A stretch of DNA of 64,000 nt from Candidatus Poribacteria bacterium (GTDB taxonomy: Bacteria > Poribacteria > WGA-4E > WGA-3G): NCBI GenBank assembly GCA_022827625.1, contig JAJEIE010000028.1:1-64000 (forward strand). The letters run 5' to 3'. Positions 1-8,370 of this stretch are shown here, in pieces. The notes under the pieces are model-generated. The model was not told the origin of the DNA. It did not search any database and was given only the letters and a program-made list of their open reading frames with translations. The position numbers were made by a program, and so were the translations under genes. Every line of letters begins with the position of its first letter. The first letter of the stretch is position 1.

Positions 1-687
1 AGTCAAGGACTGTTTCAAGAATTGTGGAGATTGTATTTTCTCTGCGTTGCTCAATGTCAAAAATGCGTCTTTCATGCCGAAGTCTGCGCCTACACTTTCA
101 CCCGTAGCAGGCAGCACTTCTTTGGAAGTATCATCGGTTACGACATAAAGCCAATACGTGCCAACAGCGTCGCGAAGGATTTGAAGATAACGGACGTTTC
201 CTTTCCAATCGCGGTGCTGATGGAAAGCGAACCAACGTTTGTCGAACTTCAAACGCTGCGAAGCAACGTTCCACGACTTAAACGACAAGCGGACACGTCC
301 CCCTTCAAGCGTGTAAGCCGATTGAAACTTCGCAGAGCGATAACGTCCCTTGCGTTTGAACTTAGGCTTGCCCGTGCCAGCGATGTTGAAAAAGCGTTCC
401 CAAGCGATGTGCAGTCGGATAATCACAGCGTCAAGCGTATCGCGCGGTATCCATGCCCAGTGTTGCTTTGTCCGTTGGAGCAACTGCGTCAGGTGTGGTT
501 GCAAGCGATAGCGACCGGCATATTTACCATAGCGGCGGTAATACCGATTTTCCAACTTCAAGAAGTGGTTATGGACATCGCAAAGGTCATCGAGCATGTT
601 GCCCAAACGCATGTTCTTCGGATGTTCGCGTATCGGATATTTATAGGTGCGACGCGCCCGTTTTTGTTTCCGCTTTCGTTTTTTCAT
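1..687 (-). CDS. tnpB: TnpB (IS605 OrfB family), cut by window edge
   Basis: This is the first 229 residues of a TnpB RNA-guided nuclease; the frame is open from the ATG at 687 to base 1 and the C-terminal part lies outside the window. I translated it by hand: it starts MKKRKRKQKRARRTYKYP and reaches the RuvC-I motif SVGADFGMKDAF, with the catalytic Asp at about residue 202. It is clearly related to, but divergent from, the complete TnpB at 13851-14969. The start is supported by GGTGAG 5 nt upstream. A consensus promoter and a structured leader precede it. Whether the rest of the gene (second and third RuvC residues, zinc ribbon) is intact cannot be seen. Confidence 0.9.
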   Translation of the reverse strand, partial: MKKRKRKQKRARRTYKYPIREHPKNMRLGNMLDDLCDVHNHFLKLENRYYRRYGKYAGRYRLQPHLTQLLQRTKQHWAWIPRDTLDAVIIRLHIAWERFFNIAGTGKPKFKRKGRYRSAKFQSAYTLEGGRVRLSFKSWNVASQRLKFDKRWFAFHQHRDWKGNVRYLQILRDAVGTYWLYVVTDDTSKEVLPATGESVGADFGMKDAFLTLSNAEKIQSPQFLKQSLT

Positions 688-700
688 AACGCTCACCAGC

Positions 701-779
701 TACCAGTCTTTAACCCCTGTTTAGTAGGTAGGCAGACAACTTGCCGAGAAGCAAGCCTAAACATGTCTGCCAACTGGTA
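701..779 (-). ncRNA. Structured tnpB leader, pseudoknot, copy 1
   Basis: Read on the minus strand, an outer stem TACCAGT (779-773) / ACTGGTA (707-701) encloses helix GGCAGACA (771-764) / TGTCTGCC (738-731), an inner hairpin CTTGC (755-751) / GCAAG (744-740), and a crossing helix TGTTTAG (763-757) / CTAAACA (724-718). This order gives an H-type pseudoknot. The unpaired joint GGGGTTAAAG (717-708) is identical in the second copy at 14979-15063. The expected transcription start lies at the 5' base of the outer stem and the tnpB ATG is 13 nt after its 3' base. It could instead act as a DNA structure at the element end. Confidence 0.75.
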
Positions 780-784
780 AGGTT

Positions 785-814
785 ATTATACCACTTTTTG
801 ACACTTTCTGTCAA
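785..814 (-). promoter_or_regulatory. Sigma-70 promoter of tnpB copy 1
   Basis: On the minus strand TTGACA (814-809) and TATAAT (790-785) are separated by 18 nt, a perfect hexamer pair just upstream of the structured leader. Confidence 0.8.
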
Positions 815-830
815 GAAAAAAATAGAGGAA

Positions 831-872
831 CGGGCATTCCTCCCAAGCATAAATACTTGGGTTTCCTGCCCG
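831..872. repeat. Left-end hairpin of tnpB element, copy 1
   Basis: CGGGCA (831-836) pairs with TGCCCG (867-872), and inside it CCCAAG (842-847) pairs with CTTGGG (856-861). Subterminal hairpins of this kind mark the ends of IS200/IS605-type elements. It lies upstream of the tnpB promoter, so it is probably the left end. The exact cleavage site cannot be fixed from one copy. Confidence 0.6.
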
Positions 873-929
873 AAGATTAGATGACTTCTGGCTACGCCCT
901 TTTAAACATTCGCAAATAGGGGGAATCCA

Positions 930-1244
930 ATGCAGGCAAATGAACAGATCCTCCAAAAACTGGAAGAGATAGAGAAGCGTTTTACAAACCTTGAGCTGGA
1001 TGTAAAGGCACTTGATGCCGCACAGAAGGCACGTGACGACCTCCAGAAAGTCCAGAACGACTCACAAGAACATCGATTGACTCGGATAGAGTCTGAACTG
1101 AAGGAGACTCGAACGGAGATGATTGAGCTCCGAAAAGAGGGTGCTGACCAGCGCGTGAGTCAGGCAAGAGTTGAAGCGAAACTTGATGGACTCATTGCCC
1201 ATATACAGGAACAAAAAACTGACAAAAGTGAACGTTGGAAATAA
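930..1244 (+). CDS. Small coiled-coil protein, probably frameshifted before a membrane anchor
   Basis: A 104-residue protein with a strong SD (AGGGGGA) before the ATG. Almost the whole chain is heptad-rich and charged, as in a coiled coil (for example KLEEIEKRFTNLELDVKAL). The reading frame ends at TAA 1242-1244, but shifting back one base at 1241 opens a hydrophobic stretch, ITGIVASILIGVAAFLKSFF, that runs to a stop at 1307-1309 and would form a C-terminal transmembrane helix. Coiled coil plus C-terminal anchor is the plan of XhlA-like holin accessory proteins and related membrane-anchored small proteins. I infer a one-base deletion, a sequencing error, or less likely programmed frameshifting. 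Function unknown. Confidence 0.55.
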   Translation: MQANEQILQKLEEIEKRFTNLELDVKALDAAQKARDDLQKVQNDSQEHRLTRIESELKETRTEMIELRKEGADQRVSQARVEAKLDGLIAHIQEQKTDKSERWK

Positions 1245-1359
1245 CCGGAATCGTCGCTTCTATTCTCATTGGTGTGGCAGCCTTCTTGAAATCCTTCTTT
1301 TTCGGATAACTGTCTCTACCCCAGCGATAGCATATCTCGCAAGATTGGACTGCCACATC

Positions 1360-2883
1360 TCACGCCCTTTGATACTCTCCAACAATTGCCTCTACGAGGC
1401 TCTCTACTGAAGCTTTCTCTGCAACCACATCAACTTCCACACCATTCGCCACCGCAGTCTTTTGCGTTGTGGGACCAATCACGGCGATCTTGACATCAGC
1501 GAGCAACACCGCAGGTTCGTGTACGGGAAACATCTCAAGGAAGTTCATAACCGTTGAAGAACTGGTGAACGTGACGAGATCAATCTTGCCGTTCAAGAGG
1601 CTGGCTTCAATTTCATGGCATTTTTCGCTTGCCACTTTGACAGTATCATAGAGCGGTAGGTCATCGACAAGTGCCCCTTTCTGACGCAACCCGTTGGGCA
1701 GATCGGCAGCGGCAATTTTCGCTCGTGGTAGGAGGACTTTCTTTCCGCTCACGTCCTCTATTTCAGTAGCAATAACACTACCGCGGGAGTGCGATGGTAC
1801 AAAATCGGGATGGACCCCAATGCGGTTTAGCGCATCAAGGGTCTTTGGTCCAACGGCACAGATTCTGCTTGCGCCGAATGCGCGTGTATCCTTTCCTCTC
1901 TTCCTCAAGTGTTCATAGAAGATTTCTACGGCGTTGACACTTGTAAAGATAATCCAATCGTATTGGTCGGGAGAAGGTACATTCACATTCTCAATAGGTC
2001 GAATCTTTATAGTAGGGAATTGGATAACCTCTGCACCGTTCGCTTCCAAGAGGTCTGCGAATTGACTTGCTTGGGCGCGGGCGCGTGTAACGAGGATCCG
2101 CTTCCCGAAAAGCGGTTTGGTGTCAAACCATCGGAGTTGTTCACGCAGCCGGTTGACTTCACCAATGACGATAACTGCCGGACTTTTCAGTTGGGCTACC
2201 TCGACTTTTTGAACAATATCCTTCAAGGTGCCTTGAACGATCTCCTGTTGCGGTGTGGTTCCGACTCGGACCAAACTCACAGGGGTTTGTGGGTTTCTGC
2301 CGTGTGTTATGAGTCGTTCAGTGATCTGCGGGAGATGGGCAACCCCCATATAGACGACAAGCGTATCTACCGCTGTGGCAAGATGCTCCCAATTGATGTT
2401 TGAATCGGGACGCAATGCGGCGGAATGACCTGTAACAAACGCTACCGACGAAGCGTAGTCGCGATGCGTGACCGGGATGCCCGCATAAGCGGATGCGGCA
2501 ATCGCGGAAGTAATCCCCGGAACAACTTCAAAGGGAACACCCGCCTCGGTAAGAGCGACAGCCTCTTCGCCACCCCGCCCAAAGATATAAGGGTCCCCGC
2601 CTTTGAGACGAACGACCACCTTACCGACTTTCGCATGTTCAATAAGCATCTGATTGAGTTCAGTTTGGCGCGTCGCTCGGATTCTTGGGTCGGGTGCTTG
2701 GATTTTCTCGGTGTGCGCCGGGCAATGTTCCAAGAGGACATCGTTCAGTAACAAATCGTAGATGACAACATCTGCGCGTCGGAGGCACTCCACACCTTTG
2801 AGTGTAATCAGTTTTCGATCACCTGGACCCGCACCTACAATATAAACAATGCCGGTGTCCGGTTTATCTGGAGATGCGTTCAT
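1360..2883 (-). CDS. cobA-hemD: Uroporphyrinogen-III C-methyltransferase / uroporphyrinogen-III synthase fusion
   Basis: A two-enzyme fusion of 507 residues. Residues about 11-250 are the SAM-dependent methyltransferase (SUMT) that makes precorrin-2: VYIVGAGPGDRKLITLKG near the start, RLKGGDPYIFGRGGEE near 92-107, and the VPGITSAIAA segment. Residues about 258-507 are HemD, which cyclises hydroxymethylbilane to uroporphyrinogen III (GKRILVTRAR at its start). One polypeptide thus makes uroporphyrinogen III and diverts it to siroheme or cobalamin. I chose the ATG at 2883, six bases after GAGGAA, rather than the TTG one codon earlier. It lies 11 bp downstream of hemC and is probably cotranscribed from the hemA promoter. 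Such fusions are known in other bacteria. Confidence 0.95.
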   Translation of the reverse strand: MNASPDKPDTGIVYIVGAGPGDRKLITLKGVECLRRADVVIYDLLLNDVLLEHCPAHTEKIQAPDPRIRATRQTELNQMLIEHAKVGKVVVRLKGGDPYIFGRGGEEAVALTEAGVPFEVVPGITSAIAASAYAGIPVTHRDYASSVAFVTGHSAALRPDSNINWEHLATAVDTLVVYMGVAHLPQITERLITHGRNPQTPVSLVRVGTTPQQEIVQGTLKDIVQKVEVAQLKSPAVIVIGEVNRLREQLRWFDTKPLFGKRILVTRARAQASQFADLLEANGAEVIQFPTIKIRPIENVNVPSPDQYDWIIFTSVNAVEIFYEHLRKRGKDTRAFGASRICAVGPKTLDALNRIGVHPDFVPSHSRGSVIATEIEDVSGKKVLLPRAKIAAADLPNGLRQKGALVDDLPLYDTVKVASEKCHEIEASLLNGKIDLVTFTSSSTVMNFLEMFPVHEPAVLLADVKIAVIGPTTQKTAVANGVEVDVVAEKASVESLVEAIVGEYQRA

Positions 2884-2894
2884 CAAGAGTTCCT

Positions 2895-3806
2895 CTATAA
2901 CCTCAACAGTTCAGTTGCACCACTATTTTGAAGTTTTTCGGCTACGATTTCGCCCAAATACTTTGCTGCGTCAGGTGCTCCGGTGGCAGTTTCTACGATA
3001 CGATGGATCCCCTCCGGGTGACACACGGCGGCAATAAGCGAAAGTTCACCATCAACATGCCAAGCATGCGCACCAACAGGGATTTGGCAGCCACCGCCGA
3101 GGCTTTTCAATACCGTTCTTTCAGCGGTAACCTCAGCAACCGTCCGCGAATGGTTAAGAGGCGAGAGCAACGCTTTGACGGCACTATCGCTCTCTCGTGC
3201 TTCAACCGCAAGGGCACCCTGTCCGACAGCAGGGACCATCCGTTCTATATCAAAATATTGGGTGATAATTTCGGGTTCAAGGAGGCGTTTGATTCCCGCC
3301 GCAGCGAGTATAATTCCGTCAAGATCAGTTTCACGAAGCTTGCGTAACCGCGTATCAATGTTCCCTCGGACATCGACGACCCGCAGATTTGGACGTATAC
3401 CGAGAAGTTGTGCCTTCCGACGTGGACTCGTGGTGCCGATTTTTGCACCGCCGAGTAAATCTTCCAAAGGGAATCCCGTGGCAGTGATCAGCACATCTCG
3501 TGGATCCTCCCGCTCTGGAATAGCCGCAATGCAGAGGCCTTGTGGCAGCTCTGTCGGAAGATCCTTCAAACTATGGACTGCAATGTCAATGTCCCGCGTC
3601 AAGAGCGCGTCCTCTATCTCCTTGGTAAATACCCCTTTACCGAGCCCAGTGAGCGGTGCTTCTGGATTGGTGTCCCCAATGGTTTTGATAACCTCTATGT
3701 GAACCTCAAGCTTCGGAAAATGGGACGCCAATTGATTTCTAACAAATTGTGCTTGCCAGCGCGCGAGTTGACTACCACGTGTGCCGATTGTAAGCGAGTT
3801 CTGCAT
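2895..3806 (-). CDS. hemC: Hydroxymethylbilane synthase (porphobilinogen deaminase)
   Basis: Joins four porphobilinogens into hydroxymethylbilane in the cytoplasm. The 303-residue length is normal for the family. Visible motifs are GTRGSQLARWQA at the N-terminus, HSLKDLPTELP, the arginine-rich GTTSPRRKAQL, VGQGALAVE, and GGGCQIPVGAH, whose Cys (about residue 240) carries the dipyrromethane cofactor. The start is the ATG at 3806 with AAGGA upstream; a TTG one codon earlier is less likely. It sits between hemA and the cobA-hemD fusion on the same strand, so its product can pass directly to HemD. Confidence 0.97.
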   Translation of the reverse strand: MQNSLTIGTRGSQLARWQAQFVRNQLASHFPKLEVHIEVIKTIGDTNPEAPLTGLGKGVFTKEIEDALLTRDIDIAVHSLKDLPTELPQGLCIAAIPEREDPRDVLITATGFPLEDLLGGAKIGTTSPRRKAQLLGIRPNLRVVDVRGNIDTRLRKLRETDLDGIILAAAGIKRLLEPEIITQYFDIERMVPAVGQGALAVEARESDSAVKALLSPLNHSRTVAEVTAERTVLKSLGGGCQIPVGAHAWHVDGELSLIAAVCHPEGIHRIVETATGAPDAAKYLGEIVAEKLQNSGATELLRL

Positions 3807-3858
3807 CAAAGTTCCTTGTAACTGAAAGGGGTGTGTAATGACCGAGGTATAGATTTAC

Positions 3859-5160
3859 CTACAACTCCGAATTATCATCGTTAACATCCAGTTCAAACAG
3901 TTCTTGTAAGGCTTGGACATATTGGGCATGGTCGGCATCACCATCGTTGACAGCACATCGGAGATTTTGCATGGGATGATGGAGCAGTTTTTTAACAATG
4001 GCCTGCGTCATAGAGGCGACAGCAGCCTCCTGCTGATCGGAGAGTGCTGTTTTGTAGAAGCACGCTTGCAATTCGGTATCAGCGACCTGTTGAAACTGCT
4101 GATGGATCGCCTTAATTGTAGGATTAACCTGAAAGACTTGTAATTGGTTGTAGAACCGTTTGGCTTCTTCAGCGACAATCCGCTCTGCCTGGACTGCTTC
4201 TTGCTGTCTGTCCTGGAGGTTAGAAGCGACAACAGCCTCAAGGTCATCAATATTGTATAGAAAAGCGTGATCAACCTTACTCACGTCCGGATCTATGTCG
4301 CGTGGCACTGCGATGTCAATCAGAAACATATACCGATGCCTGCGTCTGCGCATGATGTCCGCGAGGGGTTGTCGATTGATGAGATAATGCGGGGCATCAG
4401 TAGAACTGATGACAATATCTGCTTCCATGAGGAAATCAAGGTTGCTGTCATAAGCGAGAGGTGTCCCGTTAAACTTCTCGGCGACTTTGACGGCACGCGC
4501 ATAAGTGCGGTTTGCAACGATGACCTTGGAAACACCATTCGCAACAAGATGCTTGGCGGTCAGTTCGCTCATTTCACCCGCTCCGAGAATCGCGACAGTT
4601 TTGCCTTCAAGCGTATTAAAAATTTTCTTAGCGAGTTCAACAGCGGCGTAGCTAATGGAAACAGCACCAGCGGTGATTGTTGTCTCGGACCGGACACGTT
4701 TACCAACGCTGAAGGCTTTGGTGAAAAGCCGATTGAGAACTGTGCCCACGGCACCGGCCGCACGCGAACGGTTGTAAGAGGCTTTGACTTGCCCCAATAT
4801 TTGGGACTCACCGACGACCATAGAATCAAGGCTTGCCGTTACTCTGAAGAGATGTTGAACTGTCCCAAAATTATGGTGGAGATAGCACCACTTCTTGAGC
4901 GATTCAACGCTCATCTGATGGTATTGGGCAAGAAACTCAACAAGCATTTTGGCGGCTGCATCAGCATTTCGCACCGAATGCGCAATCGCATAAAGTTCTA
5001 CCCGGTTACAGGTAGAGAGAATCACAGCTTCTTGAACCTGATCAGATTCGCGCAAGCGTTGAAGAGATTCAATCAGTTGTTCTTCGGAAAACGCCAATTT
5101 TTCCCTGAATTCAATGGGAGCCACATGATGGCTGGTTCCGACGGAGACAAGTTGGTTCAT
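3859..5160 (-). CDS. hemA: Glutamyl-tRNA reductase
   Basis: Reduces glutamyl-tRNA(Glu) to glutamate-1-semialdehyde, the first committed step of C5-pathway heme synthesis. The 433-residue protein shows the N-terminal catalytic motif STCNRVELY with the nucleophile at Cys51, an NADPH-binding Rossmann segment (AILGAGEMSELTAKHL followed by VIVANRTYARA) and a helical C-terminal dimerisation domain. GAGGAA precedes the ATG. A perfect sigma-70 promoter about 50-80 bp upstream suggests that hemA, hemC and cobA-hemD form a unit with its own transcription start. Its product goes to HemL, encoded at 8528-9814. Confidence 0.97.
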   Translation of the reverse strand: MNQLVSVGTSHHVAPIEFREKLAFSEEQLIESLQRLRESDQVQEAVILSTCNRVELYAIAHSVRNADAAAKMLVEFLAQYHQMSVESLKKWCYLHHNFGTVQHLFRVTASLDSMVVGESQILGQVKASYNRSRAAGAVGTVLNRLFTKAFSVGKRVRSETTITAGAVSISYAAVELAKKIFNTLEGKTVAILGAGEMSELTAKHLVANGVSKVIVANRTYARAVKVAEKFNGTPLAYDSNLDFLMEADIVISSTDAPHYLINRQPLADIMRRRRHRYMFLIDIAVPRDIDPDVSKVDHAFLYNIDDLEAVVASNLQDRQQEAVQAERIVAEEAKRFYNQLQVFQVNPTIKAIHQQFQQVADTELQACFYKTALSDQQEAAVASMTQAIVKKLLHHPMQNLRCAVNDGDADHAQYVQALQELFELDVNDDNSEL

Positions 5161-5208
5161 TTTTCCTCAAGAAAAATCCAAAAAGGTGAACACTCGTACA
5201 TTGAATAA

Positions 5209-5237
5209 ATTATATCACATATTATAGGTCGTGTCAA
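5209..5237 (-). promoter_or_regulatory. Consensus sigma-70 promoter before hemA
   Basis: TTGACA (5237-5232) and TATAAT (5214-5209) on the minus strand, 17-nt spacer: an exact consensus in the gap between the ccsA/hemX-like gene and hemA. It lets hemA-hemC-cobA/hemD be expressed apart from the upstream heme genes. Confidence 0.8.
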
Positions 5238-5275
5238 ATTTAGAATTCAGTCTATCCACATACACCTGCTCTACA

Positions 5276-6115
5276 TTACCGGTACGTATGCATGCTGTCC
5301 AAAAAGAGGTCCACGCCAACATAGGTGCAGAGAACCGCAGCAAAACCGAGGATTGCGGCATACGCTGCTCTGTGCCCGTGCCATCCCCAAAACTGTCGGA
5401 AACCGATCTGGATGACATAGATGAACCACGTTACCAAAGTCGAGATGACCTTCGCATCAAGCCATCTCCAAGGGACATCCCGGATATATTGGGTCCAGAG
5501 ACTTCCGACAATCACGCCCATTGTGAGCAAAATCACACCCAAGATTGTGCAACGATACCCGAGCTCATCCGAAATACCCAGAGAGGGCAGAATATTATCA
5601 AAGAGCGTGTCTGTCTTTTGGCGAATCTTCCGCTCTGCTATCAGATACATCAGTCCAAACCCAAACGCAGCGATAAAAGCGGCATACGCAAGAAAGATAA
5701 GCGTCGTATGCGCCAGAAGCCAGTAATTCTGCAACGGTTCGGGAAGCGCAGCGACATCTGTGACAAAATTATAAGAAATAAGTATGGCAATAAACGCAAC
5801 CGGAACGACGAAACTCCCCAATGCGCGCAAATCTGTCAAATGGACAATAATGAGGTAAATCAATGTTATTGCCCAAGCGAAGAAAGCGATGGAGTGTGTC
5901 CGGTAAGTCATTGGAAAATGTCCATGCTGTAGAACCCAGACACCGATAAAAAACGTCAGCAGCGCGAACCCAGCGATAGTACTCCAGAGTGCTATAGACG
6001 CGATTTTCGGACGCAAGGTTGACGCGCCAGAGTGTGCACCGGTCGCGAGAAAGAGTGCCTGAAAAATACTGGCAGCCAAGTATATCAAAACGGTTAAAAG
6101 AAACAAAAAGCTCAT
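5276..6115 (-). CDS. CcsA/HemX-type cytochrome c assembly membrane protein
   Basis: A 279-residue polytopic membrane protein with about eight hydrophobic segments. It carries the WGWHGHRAA segment, the variant of the tryptophan-rich heme-handling motif typical of the CcsA/CcmC/HemX superfamily, and a second conserved His near LLAHTTLIFLAYAAF. In Bacillus a protein of this type (HemX) is encoded directly beside hemA and affects HemA level; CcsA proteins present heme for cytochrome c maturation. Here it lies immediately upstream of hemA in the transcriptional direction and 13 bp from the siroheme dehydrogenase gene. The neighbourhood favours HemX, but CcsA function cannot be excluded. Confidence 0.85.
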   Translation of the reverse strand: MSFLFLLTVLIYLAASIFQALFLATGAHSGASTLRPKIASIALWSTIAGFALLTFFIGVWVLQHGHFPMTYRTHSIAFFAWAITLIYLIIVHLTDLRALGSFVVPVAFIAILISYNFVTDVAALPEPLQNYWLLAHTTLIFLAYAAFIAAFGFGLMYLIAERKIRQKTDTLFDNILPSLGISDELGYRCTILGVILLTMGVIVGSLWTQYIRDVPWRWLDAKVISTLVTWFIYVIQIGFRQFWGWHGHRAAYAAILGFAAVLCTYVGVDLFLDSMHTYR

Positions 6116-6128
6116 AGCTCTGAAAAAA

Positions 6129-7295
6129 TTAACTCGGATTTATAGACAGTCTTTTTAAAAGATCCGATACAAAATTATTAGCATGTTCCAGTCTTCCACT
6201 CCGAACCCAGTTGAAAAGGCATTCGGCAGAACATCCAGGGTTTGTAAGTCCAAGGCAACAGGTCTCGGTTTGTCCGCTATCCATTTCAACGCTGTCAATA
6301 AGCACCTCGAAAAAGTCTGCACGTTTCTTAGGGATCGGAAAAGACTGAAGAATTTCAGAACGGCGCGCGCCGAGGAATTCTATAAATGCGCCGTAACTGT
6401 TGTTCTCAAACTGGTTTGCGAGTTTTTTACAGAGACGTTCTACCTTCTCAATACCCGTGCTGTTTCTGGCAGCGACGCTAATTATTAGGTTATCATCTGT
6501 TACAAGATGCGGTGTAAAATGGGTCCCGGCACTCGGTTCATCAAGATACTCCCGAATGAATCTGTCTCCACTTTCACACGACGCGTCCACCATAGCTGTT
6601 TTCTCCGCAATAATAAGGAACGCATCTTCAAGGTAATGGGGATCTACGGTGTCGGATGCCATATACACAACGGATGCACCACACTGATGTAAGAGCGAGA
6701 TGCGGCGTTCAATGGCAGGTGTTTTTGCTTCGCATAAGACAACACATTTTCGATTTCCCAATAGGAGATAAACCGGATAGGGCAGCCCTTGATTCTTAAT
6801 TGGCACAGGTTTTCCAGCCGCATAACCGAGTGTGTATAACGAATCTGCGTTTAGGAGGGTCTCAAAATACTCACGGATACGACGACTCGTTGCCGGGCTT
6901 TTACCGCTTGTTGAGATGCTGAGCATCAGCTCGCTGTCGGTTACAACAGAGGCAGCAGCGAAGGTACATTGTGGAATGACATCGACGACGTTGACCAAGC
7001 GGATTTTATTTTTTTCGTGTGCTTCTACGAAGACAGCTGTATTAATATCGGTGAAATCGGTGGCAGCGCAGACAAGGAAATAGCCCTCTGTATCGCCTGC
7101 ATTCAGCTGCCGCTTGTGCCAACGAATCGTGCCGATACGTGCGAGGAACGTTAGCAATTCCGTTGCGTCGGGACTGATTAGGGTAACATCACCACCACTG
7201 AGGAGCATGGCAACGACCTTTCGTTCGGCAACGGTGCCGCCACCGACAACAAGACATTTCCGATCTTGAAGATTTACGTATGCTGGATAAAACAT
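6129..7295 (-). CDS. Precorrin-2 dehydrogenase with a duplicated, degenerate second domain
   Basis: Residues 1-165 are a standard siroheme-synthase N-terminal domain (SirC/Met8p/CysG-N): NAD-binding CLVVGGGTVAERKV, LVNVVDVIPQCTF with the conserved Asp at 105, and SISTSGKSP near 127-134. This domain oxidises precorrin-2 to sirohydrochlorin. Residues about 171-335 repeat the same plan: PYPVYLLLGNRKCVVLCEAK aligns with YPAYVNLQDRKCLVVGGGTV, and LIISVAARNSTG aligns with LMLSISTSGKSP. The second copy has lost the glycine-rich nucleotide loop and is unlikely to bind NAD; it may have become structural or a ferrochelatase-like or regulatory half. At 388 residues the protein is almost twice the usual size. 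No clear SD precedes the ATG. Confidence 0.85.
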   Translation of the reverse strand: MFYPAYVNLQDRKCLVVGGGTVAERKVVAMLLSGGDVTLISPDATELLTFLARIGTIRWHKRQLNAGDTEGYFLVCAATDFTDINTAVFVEAHEKNKIRLVNVVDVIPQCTFAAASVVTDSELMLSISTSGKSPATSRRIREYFETLLNADSLYTLGYAAGKPVPIKNQGLPYPVYLLLGNRKCVVLCEAKTPAIERRISLLHQCGASVVYMASDTVDPHYLEDAFLIIAEKTAMVDASCESGDRFIREYLDEPSAGTHFTPHLVTDDNLIISVAARNSTGIEKVERLCKKLANQFENNSYGAFIEFLGARRSEILQSFPIPKKRADFFEVLIDSVEMDSGQTETCCLGLTNPGCSAECLFNWVRSGRLEHANNFVSDLLKRLSINPS

Positions 7296-7302
7296 TTTAT
7301 GA

Positions 7303-7374
7303 GTTGTCAGTCATCAGTTGTCAGTTATCGGTCAAAGAGGGTTCTAATTAACCATGCCCGTCTTAACCGACGAC
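7303..7374. repeat. Heptamer-built inverted repeat, R1
   Basis: The left arm is a run of 7-nt units (GTTGTCA, GTCATCA, GTTGTCA, GTTATCG) ending in GTCAAAG; a short inverse arm, CTTAACCGACGAC, closes it. It fills the gap before the siroheme dehydrogenase gene. Confidence 0.65.
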
Positions 7375-7381
7375 ATATTCC

Positions 7382-8362
7382 TCATGACTCTCGTGAGACG
7401 ACATAATCTGCGAGTTGTTGTAGCGCGAGGCGAGCATCGGTCTGCGGTAGAATTGCTAATGCCGCTTTGGCGCGGTCGGCGTAACCTTGTGCAACTTTCA
7501 AACAGTAGTTCTCGACACCATATCGTTGGAACAGCGACTCGACAAAGGCAATCGCCTCTGTTTCATCTGTGTTGGGATTCAGGACTTTTTCCAGCATCTG
7601 TTTCTCATCCTCATTACAGACACTTCGAGCATAAATAATTGGAAAAGTGAGCTTTCCTTCACGGAGGTCCCCGAATGTGTTTTTTCCCAATTTATCTGGG
7701 TTTTCTGCAAAATCCAGCACATCATCAACAATCTGAAAGGCGGTTCCAATTTGTTGTCCGTAGACGGTAAGTGCTTCAATCTGCTTGGGATCGGTTGTGC
7801 CGAGATGCGCACCGAGGGTACAAGAAGCAGTAATCAGTTTACCCGTCTTGAAACTAATAATTTTAAGGTATTCGGCTTCGGAGATGTCAAAATCGCCACT
7901 TTTGTATGCGTGTATGACTTCACCTTCACACATCGCTTGTGTGGTATCAGCGAGGATCGCCATAGCAGGGTCATCGGCACGACGGGAGACGAGCATAGAG
8001 AGGACACGGGCATGGAGGTAATCTCCGACGAGGACAGCAACCTTATTACCCCACTTGGCATGTAAAGTTTCGCGCCCCCGGCGGATGGCAGCTTCGTCAA
8101 GCACATCGTCATGAACAAGCGATGCAACATGTATGAGTTCAACAACAGCAGCGAGCGTATGTGCGTCGCTGCCCGCATATCCACAGACTTTGGCAGAAAG
8201 GACAACGAGGATCGGACGGAGACGTTTACCACCCCCTTCAACGACATGCTGAACTGCCATGTCAACGAAACTATATTCACTTGCAGTCTCTTCAGTAAGT
8301 CTCGCCTCAACAGCAGCGAGGTCGTCGGCAATCAATTGGACGATTTGATCAAAGTTGGACAT
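7382..8362 (-). CDS. All-trans polyprenyl diphosphate synthase (long-chain)
   Basis: Elongates an allylic diphosphate with isopentenyl diphosphate to make the side chain of a respiratory quinone. The 326-residue protein has GGGKRLRP (43-50), the first Asp-rich motif DDVLD (85-89) and the second, DDVLD (213-217). The residue five before the first motif is Ala80, a small residue expected in long-chain enzymes. Repeat elements lie on both sides, and it sits between hemL and the siroheme gene, a grouping that makes sense because heme and quinone are both respiratory cofactors. The exact chain length cannot be read from sequence. Confidence 0.92.
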   Translation of the reverse strand: MSNFDQIVQLIADDLAAVEARLTEETASEYSFVDMAVQHVVEGGGKRLRPILVVLSAKVCGYAGSDAHTLAAVVELIHVASLVHDDVLDEAAIRRGRETLHAKWGNKVAVLVGDYLHARVLSMLVSRRADDPAMAILADTTQAMCEGEVIHAYKSGDFDISEAEYLKIISFKTGKLITASCTLGAHLGTTDPKQIEALTVYGQQIGTAFQIVDDVLDFAENPDKLGKNTFGDLREGKLTFPIIYARSVCNEDEKQMLEKVLNPNTDETEAIAFVESLFQRYGVENYCLKVAQGYADRAKAALAILPQTDARLALQQLADYVVSRES

Positions 8363-8370
8363 AATGTAAT

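Noticed and set aside
701..779. HDV-like self-cleaving ribozyme in the tnpB leader
   Set aside because: The P1/P2 crossing is similar, but there is no P4 helix and no room for a catalytic C in the six-base joint; the outer stem would also lie before the cleavage site.
22..780. Open frame on the plus strand at the window start (252 codons)
   Set aside because: It is the shadow of the truncated tnpB on the minus strand, whose frame I translated completely.
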